From Clostridium_AD sp050717545 (GTDB taxonomy: Bacteria; Bacillota; Clostridia; Clostridiales; Clostridiaceae), in contig NZ_JBOITN010000043.1 of NCBI RefSeq assembly GCF_050717545.1, forward strand, positions 1 through 64,000: a DNA stretch of 64,000 bases, read 5' to 3'. The translations under genes and the position numbers were made by a program. Below are positions 16,118 to 24,368 of this stretch, piece after piece (position 1 is the stretch's first letter; each line of letters begins with the position of its first letter). Under the pieces are notes generated by a model that was given only the letters and a program-made list of their open reading frames with translations, was not told where the DNA came from and ran no database searches.

Positions 16118-17527
16118 CTAATAAGCAACAACTGGAGTACCTACCTCTATATTATTAAATATTATTTTTGCTACCTCATATGGTGAATTTACACATCCAT
16201 GGGATCCACCTGTCTTATACAGCTCTCCCCCAAAATTAGTTCTCCAGCTTGCATCATGAATTCCTATCCCTTTGTTAAAAGGCATCCAGAAGTTCACAGG
16301 AGAAGCGTAGTTTTCACCTACAAGAGTTGCATTTGTTTCTTTATAATTTATCTTATAAATGCCACCTGGTGTTCTAGTCTTATCAGATCCATCATTACCT
16401 GTGACAACATCCCCTTGTGTTATTAATGTTCCGTTTTTATAAAACCATAAGTGTTGCCCTGTAAGATCTAATTCTACATAGGTATTTCCAATATCATCAT
16501 TACCATGAGCAAATGCGGTTTGATAATATGCTGGTTCTTTTTGGATAGATTTCCCTTCCTTTATAAATGAAATTATATCTTGGGTTTCTTTAACCTTATT
16601 AATGGCCCAACCATAACTACCACCACTAATATTAATTGTCTTTCCTGATGATGCAACAAAATTTCTCGTCTTAGCAACTGTATTATATTCACTAGCAAGT
16701 ACGTCGATATAGATTTCAACTTGTTTTTTATTAAATGTTACTTCACTATTTTCATCAACTGTAATCCACTTATTTATTGTAGACCCATCTAAAATTTCTT
16801 TATCTTCCCCAAAAGTGTAAGTAATCTTTGAAGATACATATTTGTTAAGCATGTCCCTTGTTTCAACTACCTTTTTAGATTTTGAAGTATATTCTGGCTT
16901 AACATAGTAATCAATTGACTCCAAATCTATTATTGTTTCACCCTTGCTCACTACATCTATCATCTTATCATATAAGATGTCTTTTTTACCCTTGTTTCCA
17001 ATGACTTCATCGACAATAACATAACCCTTATCTGTATACTTATAGCTAGCATTTTTAGGTTCAATTATATTACTGCTATCAAAACAAGAGAGCTCGTCCA
17101 CTCTTGTTTTTACTAACTCCTTATCAAAATTAATTCCTTCTATCATTTTAGAATCTTTTGTATTAAACACCGCTATAATCCATTTATAAGGATTCTGTTT
17201 ATCTTTAAACGCCTTAAATTCTCCATCTGATGCATACTCTAACCCAATTTCATCACCAGTGATTTGCTCAGTTTTTCCACCTCGCTCTTTTATGTTCAAC
17301 TGATATGCTTGAATCTCAGTTGCCATTTGTTTATTTACATCCTCTACACTGTTACCTGAAACACTAATGCTATTTATTTCAGAACCAAAATAAAAATGAT
17401 TCATGAAATATATTGATATCCCAAAATATATAATAAGCAAAATACATATAGAAATTATAATACCTAAAACAATTTTCTTACGCTTTTTTATTGGCTTTGA
17501 TGTTGACTCTGCTACCTCTGTTTCCAT
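16118..17527 (-). CDS. L,D-transpeptidase (YkuD) with N-terminal membrane anchor
   Basis: The 469-residue protein has a basic start, one transmembrane helix (about 19-41), a long extracytoplasmic region resembling the PG_binding_4 domains found in clostridial transpeptidases, and a C-terminal YkuD catalytic domain. The active site is clear: GIHDASW and GGSHGCVNS with His443 and catalytic Cys445. It forms 3-3 peptidoglycan cross-links or attaches groups to diaminopimelate at the outer membrane face. The family is common in Clostridium cell walls. It is monocistronic with its own terminator. A possible extended -10 promoter lies at about 17695. Confidence 0.93.
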   Translation of the reverse strand: METEVAESTSKPIKKRKKIVLGIIISICILLIIYFGISIYFMNHFYFGSEINSISVSGNSVEDVNKQMATEIQAYQLNIKERGGKTEQITGDEIGLEYASDGEFKAFKDKQNPYKWIIAVFNTKDSKMIEGINFDKELVKTRVDELSCFDSSNIIEPKNASYKYTDKGYVIVDEVIGNKGKKDILYDKMIDVVSKGETIIDLESIDYYVKPEYTSKSKKVVETRDMLNKYVSSKITYTFGEDKEILDGSTINKWITVDENSEVTFNKKQVEIYIDVLASEYNTVAKTRNFVASSGKTINISGGSYGWAINKVKETQDIISFIKEGKSIQKEPAYYQTAFAHGNDDIGNTYVELDLTGQHLWFYKNGTLITQGDVVTGNDGSDKTRTPGGIYKINYKETNATLVGENYASPVNFWMPFNKGIGIHDASWRTNFGGELYKTGGSHGCVNSPYEVAKIIFNNIEVGTPVVAY

Positions 17528-18139
17528 AATTGCAACCCCTTTTATCCAGTTCCCTTAATAATTCTCATTTGTTTCTATTCTGTTTATTTTAATAATTTAA
17601 TTATGCTAATTCTTCTTATTAAATTTACTTTATTTGATACTAATGCTACCCCATTAAATAAATTATGTAATTTTAAAAACATCACGCCATACTTATTATA
17701 ACATTTAGGCTGGAGATAATAAAGTACCTTTTCATCACAGACAGGCTTTGATATTATAAACCCTCCTTAACTAAATTTCACTTTACTACAATTTACAATT
17801 ATAGATTGTTATTTGTATTACTCAATAAACTTATCAGAAATTAATTTCTTATTCATTATTTTTTACTCCTTCATCTGTAATATTTTACAACTTAGACAAG
17901 TTACTTGTTACCACATATTAGAATATTGCATATTCAGTCTACTATAGATTTTACGATCCTATAGAGGTTTTTTTCTTAATATCCTATCGTAAAACCACTT
18001 TAAACATACTTAAAGTTGAAGATATAAATGAAAATTGTTAGATATCATCTGTATCAATTCCATAATAACTTACATATGAATTATACCATTATATACAATA
18101 GCTTACTATCTGTTAAAATATATAAATGCCTAATAAAAT
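17528..18139. other. long intergenic region with weak regulatory signals
   Basis: No full gene is visible in about 610 nt. On the minus strand an extended -10 (TGT then TATAAT, 17695-17700) could drive the transpeptidase gene, although its -35 is poor. A tiny frame MNKKLISDKFIE (17818-17856, minus) has a well-spaced AAGGAG, possibly a leader peptide or relic. An inverted repeat TTTTACGAT/ATCGTAAAA (17949-17957 with 17986-17994) encloses two direct ATCCTAT copies. Confidence 0.4.
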
Positions 18140-18166
18140 AAGGCTTCCAAGTTGAATGGTAGCCTT
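18140..18166 (-). terminator. terminator after the DUF4352 gene
   Basis: Stem GGCTtCCA/TGGtAGCC with outer AA/TT pairs and seven-base loop; on the minus strand it runs into TTATTTTATT. Confidence 0.65.
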
Positions 18167-18810
18167 TAAAAAGTACCTAATTTAAATTTTATGCCATCGT
18201 TTAATATGCTGCCAGTATATTTTAAAACTAAAGCAGTATCATTTATAGGTTGCTCAAAAACTATAGTCCCCATAATTTCTCTCTTAGAATCTAAACTAGA
18301 ACAGGGCAATTGAGTATCACTACCTATAGATGTAATTGCTTCATCTGTAATTTGTCCTTTACTATTGTGTATTTTAAAATCAAAAGGACTATATGTTATT
18401 ACACCAGTTCCAGTATTTTTAATTAAAACCGTTACCACAACAAAAACCATCCCTGATTTTGGTTTGTCGTAATCCCCACTATTTAGTTTTTTAACTTTCA
18501 TAACTTTTATTGTTGTATTATCTAATTTAACAGCTTCATTAATTCCGTAAATAGGCTTTTCTACTGATGCTTTTACCACTTGTGATGATGTTGCAACACT
18601 AGTATTATTATTTGTAACTATTGTATTTGTGCTGTTTCCAGTACCACCATTGGTTCCGATTAATTCAAATATTAAAAGTCCTGTTATTACTTTATGTTGT
18701 ATAAAATAGTTCCTTTGGTCATGACCACAACTAGGACATTTCTTGACACCCTTTCCTAATTCTCTTTTACACACCTTACACTTCGTTAATTTACTAGTTT
18801 CATTCCTCAT
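18166..18810 (-). CDS. zinc-ribbon protein with DUF4352 (Ig-like) domain
   Basis: The 214-residue protein begins with a zinc ribbon (C11-x2-C14 and C25-x2-C28), then a short hydrophobic segment (about 41-52), a Ser/Thr/Asn-rich linker, and a C-terminal DUF4352 fold (about 85-214: KVMKVKK, VFVVVTVLIKNTG, SPFDFKIHNSKGQ). DUF4352 is an immunoglobulin-like module found in secreted or membrane lipoproteins of Firmicutes, of unknown role. The hydrophobic segment is short for a transmembrane helix and may be the remains of one. It stands alone, with a terminator on its 3' side. Confidence 0.75.
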   Translation of the reverse strand: MRNETSKLTKCKVCKRELGKGVKKCPSCGHDQRNYFIQHKVITGLLIFELIGTNGGTGNSTNTIVTNNNTSVATSSQVVKASVEKPIYGINEAVKLDNTTIKVMKVKKLNSGDYDKPKSGMVFVVVTVLIKNTGTGVITYSPFDFKIHNSKGQITDEAITSIGSDTQLPCSSLDSKREIMGTIVFEQPINDTALVLKYTGSILNDGIKFKLGTF

Positions 18811-19113
18811 GTCTACATTTCTCCCTTAAAATTCTATCCATTTAAATTATGACCTAATTATATGTTTTAAAACAGAGAGAGAGATCTTTATAACACATAA
18901 TTTTTCAACCAACATGGATTAATCTTAGTGATATAACAAAAGACTGTACTATTTTAAGTACAGTCTTAATCTCCCAATATAAGAAAGTGTAAACTAATCA
19001 TTATGTGATTATACTCTTATATAAGAGTAACCTAATTTATGTGATTTAACAAAATAACGTTACTATATGTTTCAATATCTCTGACAAGGTAACATTAAGA
19101 ATTAATATCTACA
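18811..19113. other. intergenic region between aldolase and DUF4352 genes
   Basis: It contains a terminator (18940-18967), a TACTCTTA/TAAGAGTA palindrome near 19012-19029 and two copies of TATGTGATT around it (about 19003 and 19039). No coding frame is supported. Confidence 0.4.
18940..18967 (-). terminator. likely terminator of the aldolase transcript
   Basis: Perfect 10-bp stem AAGACTGTAC/GTACAGTCTT with eight-base loop; on the minus strand TTTTGTT follows. It lies about 150 nt after the aldolase stop. Confidence 0.65.
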
Positions 19114-20001
19114 TTATTTGATTGATGCTTCATAAATGGTACCAATTGAATTGGATAACATCAAATTAAATTCTTTGTCTGTTTGTTGTGCTGTCAAACC
19201 TTGCGATAAAGCACGCGAAAAACTAGCAATTAGTCTGTGATTGTGCGCAAGTTTTTCATTTGCTTCACTTCGAGTGTAACCTCCTGATAAAGCCACAACT
19301 CGTACAACATGAGAATTATCCATTAAATCGTTATAAAAGTTATCTTCTGTTGGTATTGAAAGTTTAAGCATTATTTTTACATCTTTTCCAAGCATAGATA
19401 ATTGATTTAAAATTTCAAATTTTAATAGTTTTTCTGATTTTTCCTTATCAACACTATGGATATCAATCTCTGGTTCAATAATTGGAACCAATCCAACTTC
19501 AGCTATTTTTTTACCGATATTGAACTGTTGCTCAACTATTTTTCGAATTCCTTTTGAATTGGCCTCTTTAATGACTGAACGCATTTTTGTCCCAAAAATA
19601 TTTTTTTCAATCGCCCGTTTTAAGAGTTCTTTCAAATTAGGAATCAGTTTCATGAGTTGAACACCGTTTTCAAGTTCAGAGAGACCTTTATCAATTTTTA
19701 AAAAAGGTACTACGCCTTTGTTCTCCCAAAGAAAATCCGAGGTAAATTTATCCCCAATCTTACGATCCATAGTGTTTTCAAACAAAATGGCACCTAAAAT
19801 ATGCTCTGAATTAAATGTAGGGTTGATGATAATACGTGTTCTCATATCGTGTACCAAATTGAACATTTCTTCGTCATTTGAATAACAGTCTGCTGAAATT
19901 CCATATTGCAAAAGCGCAGTAGGTGTACTGCCCCCACTCTGGTCCAACGCAGCGATAAAACCTTTTCCAGCATGGATTTGATCCATTTGTTCCTGATTCA
20001 T
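19114..20001 (-). CDS. class I fructose-bisphosphate aldolase
   Basis: This 295-residue enzyme would interconvert fructose 1,6-bisphosphate with dihydroxyacetone phosphate and glyceraldehyde 3-phosphate through a Schiff base. The likely lysine is Lys213 in KIMLKLSIP; acidic partners are in VPIIEPEID (Glu176, Glu178), and FIAALDQSGGSTP is the N-terminal phosphate region. It matches the Staphylococcus/lactic-acid-bacterium type. Most clostridia rely on a class II aldolase, so this is probably an extra, acquired copy; its base composition looks less AT-rich than its neighbours by eye. GGAGA before 20001 fixes the ATG. It is monocistronic. Confidence 0.93.
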   Translation of the reverse strand: MNQEQMDQIHAGKGFIAALDQSGGSTPTALLQYGISADCYSNDEEMFNLVHDMRTRIIINPTFNSEHILGAILFENTMDRKIGDKFTSDFLWENKGVVPFLKIDKGLSELENGVQLMKLIPNLKELLKRAIEKNIFGTKMRSVIKEANSKGIRKIVEQQFNIGKKIAEVGLVPIIEPEIDIHSVDKEKSEKLLKFEILNQLSMLGKDVKIMLKLSIPTEDNFYNDLMDNSHVVRVVALSGGYTRSEANEKLAHNHRLIASFSRALSQGLTAQQTDKEFNLMLSNSIGTIYEASIK

Positions 20002-20049
20002 ATAATTATCTCCTTCCATTTATATTAACTGAATAATATCTTTAATTTT

Positions 20050-20060
20050 ATTATAGCACT
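20050..20060 (-). promoter_or_regulatory. extended -10 promoter of the aldolase gene
   Basis: TATAAT (20050-20055, minus) is preceded by TGC, an extended -10. The -35 is weak. It lies 49 nt upstream of the ATG. Confidence 0.5.
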
Positions 20061-20411
20061 TTTTACAATATTTGTGTGAAAAGCCCACTCGTTGATATGT
20101 GAAATATTCTGGTAAAGATATAATTCCTGTGTTTTTTCACTACAATTTTCTAATTCAATTGTACAGTTGTAATTTCATTACTTTTATTACCTAGGTTTAA
20201 AGACAAAACATTTTTCAGACAATTATTAATTAAGTATACTTTTCCACCTTCTGATTATAGATATTAGTCGCACTTCATATTCATAACTAACTTTAAGAAT
20301 ACTCTACTTTCATAATTCAATATTATACTAAGATTATCATTCTATATTTGCAAAACAATGTATTAATAGGCCTCACGAGATTAATAGAGCAGCAAATAAC
20401 TACTCTTATAT
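20061..20411. other. intergenic region between MFS and aldolase genes
   Basis: About 350 nt of AT-rich sequence. I see no gene and no clear terminator for the MFS transporter. Confidence 0.4.
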
Positions 20412-21659
20412 TTATTTTTTTATTGAAAAGAATACAAGTAACATAACTAAGGAAACTAATCCAAATGTTAAATAGTATCCAAATATATTAATAAATACCC
20501 CACCTGCCAGTGGAAGCAAGACTACCAGTATATTCAGACTTCCCCTAATCCCAAGGTAGATCGTTCGTTTTTCATTTGGTGCAATGTCAAGAAGATAGGG
20601 TTCAAATCCTATATTTCTACCACTTGTAATAAAGCCTAGGATTAGAAACACTATGATATACCATATGGGTCCAAGTGGGTTAATAAGTAAGGCTATAACA
20701 GGAAGCACAGCTCCCATAAAAACGCAAAGTTTTACTACTGACTTTGAACCATACTTTTTAGAAACATAAGCCCAAAGTAAATTTGAAGTTATGCTACCCA
20801 CTACTTGTGCAATTACAAATACACCTAGATAATTCATGTAATTTGAAAAAGAATTTTTTATGAATACCATGTAGAATGGTAAAATCATTAAGCTAAAGCT
20901 AGTTGTATTTTCTATCAATATAAATTTTAAGAAAGCTTTATCACCCTTAAGTATGTCTACTATATTACCTACAAAATTATTTTTAATAACCAAATCCTCT
21001 TTTTGCATTTCTGAAGCAGGTTCCTTAAGCCTCCAAAATCCCATAGATGCAATTACCAAACCAATGGCCCCTATTATAAAACCAAGGGCATAATTTAATG
21101 GAAATGTTAAATTCCCTGGTTTGAAAACCCAAGCAACAAATAAGCCTCCAAGTAATGCAGCAATTCCACTAAAAAATTGTTTTGCCGCATAAAGCCCTCC
21201 TCGTTTATCTGAAGGAAGAACCTTACCAACAATATCTGAATAAGCAATTGACGCAAACCCTCCACTAATAGAAAAAAGAAAAATTAAAAAATATAAACTT
21301 ACTAAGGCAACTAATGGATTACTCTTTGCAAAGATAAAAGTAACAACAGCCATGCCAATAAAACTAACACTTCTCACATATATACCTAATATTAGAAATT
21401 TTCTCTTTGAAGGAAATTTTTGAAGAAAACCACTGAAAATTATATTAAAAACTAAAGGTGCCCCGAGCATAATCGAGTACATACCACCAAAGGCAACAGT
21501 ATTACTAGTTAAGTTAGAAATTAAGGCTGGAAGCACTGTGTTCATTTCTATCATCGACATGGTTAGTGCAAGAAAAAAACTATGCCATATAAAAGGGATA
21601 TATATGTTTTTAAAATCTTTATTGCTAGCATAATTTTTAAAAAAGTTTACTAGTTGCAT
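20412..21659 (-). CDS. MFS transporter
   Basis: The 415-residue protein has about twelve hydrophobic helices in two halves joined by a charged loop (RLKEPASEMQKED, about residues 195-210) and the MFS-like loop KKYGSKSV between later helices. The substrate is not evident. It resembles unassigned 12-helix MFS exporters of Firmicutes. Its promoter spacer is filled exactly by an ATACCC/GGGTAT palindrome of CsoR-family type, and a rhodanese gene diverges from it. Metal, sulfide/persulfide or aldehyde stress is therefore a plausible theme, though this is inference. GGAGG before 21659 supports the start. Confidence 0.85.
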   Translation of the reverse strand: MQLVNFFKNYASNKDFKNIYIPFIWHSFFLALTMSMIEMNTVLPALISNLTSNTVAFGGMYSIMLGAPLVFNIIFSGFLQKFPSKRKFLILGIYVRSVSFIGMAVVTFIFAKSNPLVALVSLYFLIFLFSISGGFASIAYSDIVGKVLPSDKRGGLYAAKQFFSGIAALLGGLFVAWVFKPGNLTFPLNYALGFIIGAIGLVIASMGFWRLKEPASEMQKEDLVIKNNFVGNIVDILKGDKAFLKFILIENTTSFSLMILPFYMVFIKNSFSNYMNYLGVFVIAQVVGSITSNLLWAYVSKKYGSKSVVKLCVFMGAVLPVIALLINPLGPIWYIIVFLILGFITSGRNIGFEPYLLDIAPNEKRTIYLGIRGSLNILVVLLPLAGGVFINIFGYYLTFGLVSLVMLLVFFSIKK

Positions 21660-21786
21660 TAGTGTTGCCTCCTTATTTATAAAGCATTATAAATATCATT
21701 TTGATACGTCTCTCTAATTAAATATCCCAAATAAAATATATTAAAAATTATAAATTTATATATTGTATTTTATTAATATTAATGTT

Positions 21787-21815
21787 ATTATATACCCACA
21801 GGGGGTATAAAACAA
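21787..21815 (-). promoter_or_regulatory. MFS promoter with CsoR/CstR-like operator in the spacer
   Basis: On the minus strand TTGTTT (21810-21815) and TATAAT (21787-21792) are exactly 17 nt apart. The spacer is a G/C-rich palindrome in AT-rich DNA: plus strand ATACCCACAGGGGGTAT at 21792-21808. Operators of the CsoR/RcnR/CstR family have this ATACCC...GGGTAT shape. A repressor bound here would block RNA polymerase. The regulator is not in the window. Confidence 0.7.
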
Positions 21816-21903
21816 CTAATGATTCTTTAAAATTTAAAAAAGATATACAAAATAAAATAAGATGAGTTATGGAAGTAACCTTTATTTTTTACATAAAAAA
21901 GAG

Positions 21904-21941
21904 TGAATTTATCATTCAGATGGCGAAGTTACAGTTATAAT
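21904..21941 (+). promoter_or_regulatory. dyad and -10 element upstream of the rhodanese gene
   Basis: TGAAT-N5-ATTCA (21904-21918) precedes TATAAT (21936-21941). The -35 is poor, so this is only a candidate promoter, 61 nt before the rhodanese start. Confidence 0.35.
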
Positions 21942-22001
21942 ATCGCAAAGATATATAATTACAAATAAACATTAAAATATAAAATTAAAAGGAGAAAAAC
22001 T

Positions 22002-22400
22002 ATGAATAGTAATAATTTATTTACCATATTAGCTGTTGTTCTACTAGGATACATGCTTTATCCTAAAATTATGATTAAATTTAATAAGAATGTAAAAAAT
22101 GTTTCTGGGGATGAAGCGACTTCGCTTATAAAAGCTACAAAAGACCTTGTTATTATCGATGTAAGAAGTAAGGGTGAGTATCAATTAGGGCATATAAATG
22201 GATCTAAGCTAATGCCTGCTGGTGAAATGCCTTCAAGAATCAATGAATTAGAAAAATTCCGTGGCAGACCAATTTTAGTTCACTGTGCATCGGGTGGAAG
22301 AAGTCCTAAAGCAGTTAATGTATTATTGAAAAATAAATTTGGTCCCATATATCATATGAATCATGGGTTGTCAGGCTTCAACGGAAATTTGAAAAAATAA
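22002..22400 (+). CDS. membrane-anchored rhodanese-like sulfurtransferase
   Basis: The 132-residue protein has an N-terminal hydrophobic anchor (about 5-21) followed by one rhodanese domain. The active loop VHCASGGRS carries the persulfide-forming Cys95, and IIDVRSKGEYQLGHI is the conserved CH2-type motif near residue 52. It probably carries sulfane sulfur from thiosulfate or persulfides to an acceptor at the membrane. It diverges from an MFS gene whose promoter has a CsoR/CstR-like operator; CstR regulons often include rhodaneses. AAAGGAG precedes the ATG and a strong terminator follows. Confidence 0.88.
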   Translation: MNSNNLFTILAVVLLGYMLYPKIMIKFNKNVKNVSGDEATSLIKATKDLVIIDVRSKGEYQLGHINGSKLMPAGEMPSRINELEKFRGRPILVHCASGGRSPKAVNVLLKNKFGPIYHMNHGLSGFNGNLKK

Positions 22401-22430
22401 TAAAAGGAGCACTCACGTGCTCCTTTTATT
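22399..22430 (+). terminator. terminator after the rhodanese gene
   Basis: Perfect 14-bp stem (22399-22412 with 22417-22430), TCAC loop, followed by ATTT. It overlaps the last base pairs of the stop codon region. Confidence 0.85.
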
Positions 22431-22529
22431 ATTTCAATATTAACTTCATAAAATTAAAACTACTTTTAATTTTATACTGCATCATTAATAGATTTATCCA
22501 TCTTTTCTTCATATAAAATACCCTTTCAT

Positions 22530-22850
22530 TTATACAAACTCTGAAAATCTGTGAATTTTTTCTTCTAATTCTAGAAAATTAATAAATCTAGTTTGATTCA
22601 ATATTTCTTTACCTTCCAAAAATATCATAATAGTTGGAATAGTAAAGACACTAAAAATGCTTGCTACTGATGGTAAGTTTTGAACCTCAACATGCCCACT
22701 CACAACTTTAGAATGTTTTTTAAGCATTTCTTCAAGCCTAGGTAAAATATTCTCGCAGACATTGCAACCATCCGATGAAAAATATACCATTACAAACTTA
22801 TTTTTTTTTATAAAATCTTTTATATCATCAATAGACTTTAATTTATTCAT
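22530..22850 (-). CDS. thioredoxin-like protein
   Basis: The 106-residue protein has the thioredoxin fold: a first helix, strand VMVYFSSDG, the redox motif C29-N-V-C32, a long helix, and the cis-proline loop FTIPTIMIF. CNVC is not the canonical CGPC, so the redox potential probably differs from that of housekeeping thioredoxin. It would exchange disulfides with cytoplasmic partners. It converges on the rhodanese gene and may belong to the same sulfur-handling neighbourhood, though no shared transcript exists. AGGAG upstream supports the start. Confidence 0.85.
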   Translation of the reverse strand: MNKLKSIDDIKDFIKKNKFVMVYFSSDGCNVCENILPRLEEMLKKHSKVVSGHVEVQNLPSVASIFSVFTIPTIMIFLEGKEILNQTRFINFLELEEKIHRFSEFV

Positions 22851-22970
22851 ATTTTTTACTCCTCTTGAAATTTAATTTTTCAAAGCAAAACTATATAGTG
22901 AATTTACGACCATTTTTATATGTTTGCGCATATTAATCATATACCCCGCCATGTTATGTGAGGTATTAAA

Positions 22971-23036
22971 ATGAATAATCAAAAAAGTGGTCAAGATACT
23001 AAAAAAGACCTCCTTAAGCGCTTAAATAAAAAATAA
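22971..23036 (+). CDS. possible 21-residue basic peptide
   Basis: ATG at 22971 follows GTGAGG at a good distance and opens a 21-codon frame rich in Lys (KKDLLKRLNKK at the end). Its stop sits at the base of a hairpin that could terminate it. I recall similar short clostridial proteins ending KKDLLKRL, but cannot prove homology. It may be chance. Confidence 0.3.
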   Translation: MNNQKSGQDTKKDLLKRLNKK

Positions 23037-23064
23037 AGCAGCTTTGACTATGCAAAGCTACTTT
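23035..23064. terminator. terminator between the small frame and the MYG1 gene
   Basis: AAAGcAGCTTTG pairs with CAAAGCTaCTTT around ACTATG. On the minus strand TTTATTTTTTATTT follows, a strong terminator for the MYG1 gene; the plus strand has TTTAAT. Confidence 0.75.
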
Positions 23065-23109
23065 AATCATTTTCTCTATATCATTGTATCTGCATTTTGT
23101 ATCCAAGTT

Positions 23110-24003
23110 CTAAATTGATAATTTAGCGATTTTTAAAACACTCTCCAAGCTTTTAGCTGATGCTATAAAACCTGCTTTGTGACAAAATATAGCATCATTT
23201 ATATCAACTATAGAATTTATTTCTTCGCTTGATTTGCCTCTAATTGATTCTAATATATCTCTTCTTGCTTCAAAAGTGCCTGCTGTTTTCTTTACAGTCT
23301 GAATCTTATACTCTTCGCTCGTATCGCCAGGTGAGATTACAAACAATATTTCACTATTTAAATCTATTTTAAGTAACTGATGAAGCCAAGGACAACCCTT
23401 TTTTAGAACTATTATTTCTCTTACAGTTCTACTATTAAAGGCTTCATCAACTATAATTCTTGCATTTATAGCAGATACTTGTCTACTTATCATCCTTTTC
23501 ACAACCTGAGTAGCATATCCTACAGCTTCATCAAATGCATCATCTTTTGAGTCATTAGAATCCCATGTTGGGTTAAATAATTGAACAATATCACTTATTG
23601 TAGTTAGTTTAATTTCTGTTTTTATATCTATGCCATTATCTGTAGCATCAATTCCTTGAACTAGATTTTTATCTATATATTCAAAAATTGAGTTTACATC
23701 ATCTTCATTAAACTCTGGATTATACTTTTGTATTATTCTCTCTCCAAACTCTCTCCAGACTAACCCAGAAGCAGCATATGGAATATCATTTTCTCTTACT
23801 TCTTTATCTAACTGGTGATGGTCAAATTCTCCTAGGCATATATCATAAACAAAGTCTAAGTTATTAAGTATTTCCTCATTCCTTGTTCTTGTAAGCTTTA
23901 TATCTCCAAGGAGTAGCCTAAGCATTGATGTTGCAATAACATCATCCGCATGGAATTTACCGCTGTGAGTTCCTATAGTTTTTATATTCTTTTCATCAAT
24001 CAT
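23110..24003 (-). CDS. MYG1 family (UPF0160) metal-dependent hydrolase
   Basis: The 297-residue protein has MYG1 hallmarks: THSGKFHADDV (His13, His18, Asp20, Asp21), an EFDHHQ motif (Asp61, His62, His63) and ASGLVWREFG. These are DHH-like metal ligands. Eukaryotic MYG1 is a 3'-5' exonuclease; the bacterial role is unproven but probably phosphoesterase activity on RNA or nucleotides. It lies just upstream of hfq in transcription terms only by position: it is transcribed on the same strand after hfq, about 75 nt downstream of it, with repeat copies between them. Confidence 0.9.
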   Translation of the reverse strand: MIDEKNIKTIGTHSGKFHADDVIATSMLRLLLGDIKLTRTRNEEILNNLDFVYDICLGEFDHHQLDKEVRENDIPYAASGLVWREFGERIIQKYNPEFNEDDVNSIFEYIDKNLVQGIDATDNGIDIKTEIKLTTISDIVQLFNPTWDSNDSKDDAFDEAVGYATQVVKRMISRQVSAINARIIVDEAFNSRTVREIIVLKKGCPWLHQLLKIDLNSEILFVISPGDTSEEYKIQTVKKTAGTFEARRDILESIRGKSSEEINSIVDINDAIFCHKAGFIASAKSLESVLKIAKLSI

Positions 24004-24026
24004 TATTTACCTCTTTCATATTTATA

Positions 24027-24080
24027 CTTTAACGACATTTCAGCTCCGCAGGAGATGATTCAGCTCTGCAGGAGATGATT
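24027..24080. repeat. dispersed intergenic repeat, with tandem 20-bp unit
   Basis: CAGCTCCGCAGGAGATGATT (24041-24060) is repeated at once (24061-24080) with one change. It is preceded by CTTTAACGACATTT. The unit contains the small palindrome CTCC-GCA-GGAG. Related copies occur at 34104-34255, 35379-35412 and 46229-46312. The second unit ends within the hfq stop codon. Confidence 0.8.
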
Positions 24081-24312
24081 AATCTTCTGAACTACTTAAT
24101 GATATTGGTTTTATTGGAGTTATGGTAGAAATAGCATGTTTGTATACCATCATTTGTTTCCCATCACTGTCAAGTACCACCGTAAAACTATCAAATCCTG
24201 TTACAATACCTTTTAATTGGAACCCATTTACTAAATATAAAATAACGGGTATTTTATTTTTTCTTGCTCCATTTAAAAATATATCCTGTAGATTATTTAT
24301 AGATTTATTCAT
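24079..24312 (-). CDS. hfq: RNA chaperone Hfq
   Basis: The 77-residue Sm-like protein forms hexamers that bind small RNAs and mRNAs. The Sm1 motif (VILYLVNGFQLKGIVTGFDSFTVVL) and Sm2 motif (MMVYKHAIST) are intact, preceded by the usual helix NNLQDIFLN. The frame extends 33 nt upstream, but GGAGG just before 24312 selects the ATG giving MNKSINN. It follows miaA at 56 nt on the same strand, the order conserved in Firmicutes (mutS-mutL-miaA-hfq). Confidence 0.96.
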   Translation of the reverse strand: MNKSINNLQDIFLNGARKNKIPVILYLVNGFQLKGIVTGFDSFTVVLDSDGKQMMVYKHAISTITPIKPISLSSSED

Positions 24313-24368
24313 TAATGAACCTCCACCATTCGTATTTATTTTCATTAAATTAATAGCAATTTATAATC

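Noticed and set aside
24027..24080. CRISPR array
   Set aside because: Only two contiguous 20-bp units with no spacers; scattered copies elsewhere show a dispersed repeat.
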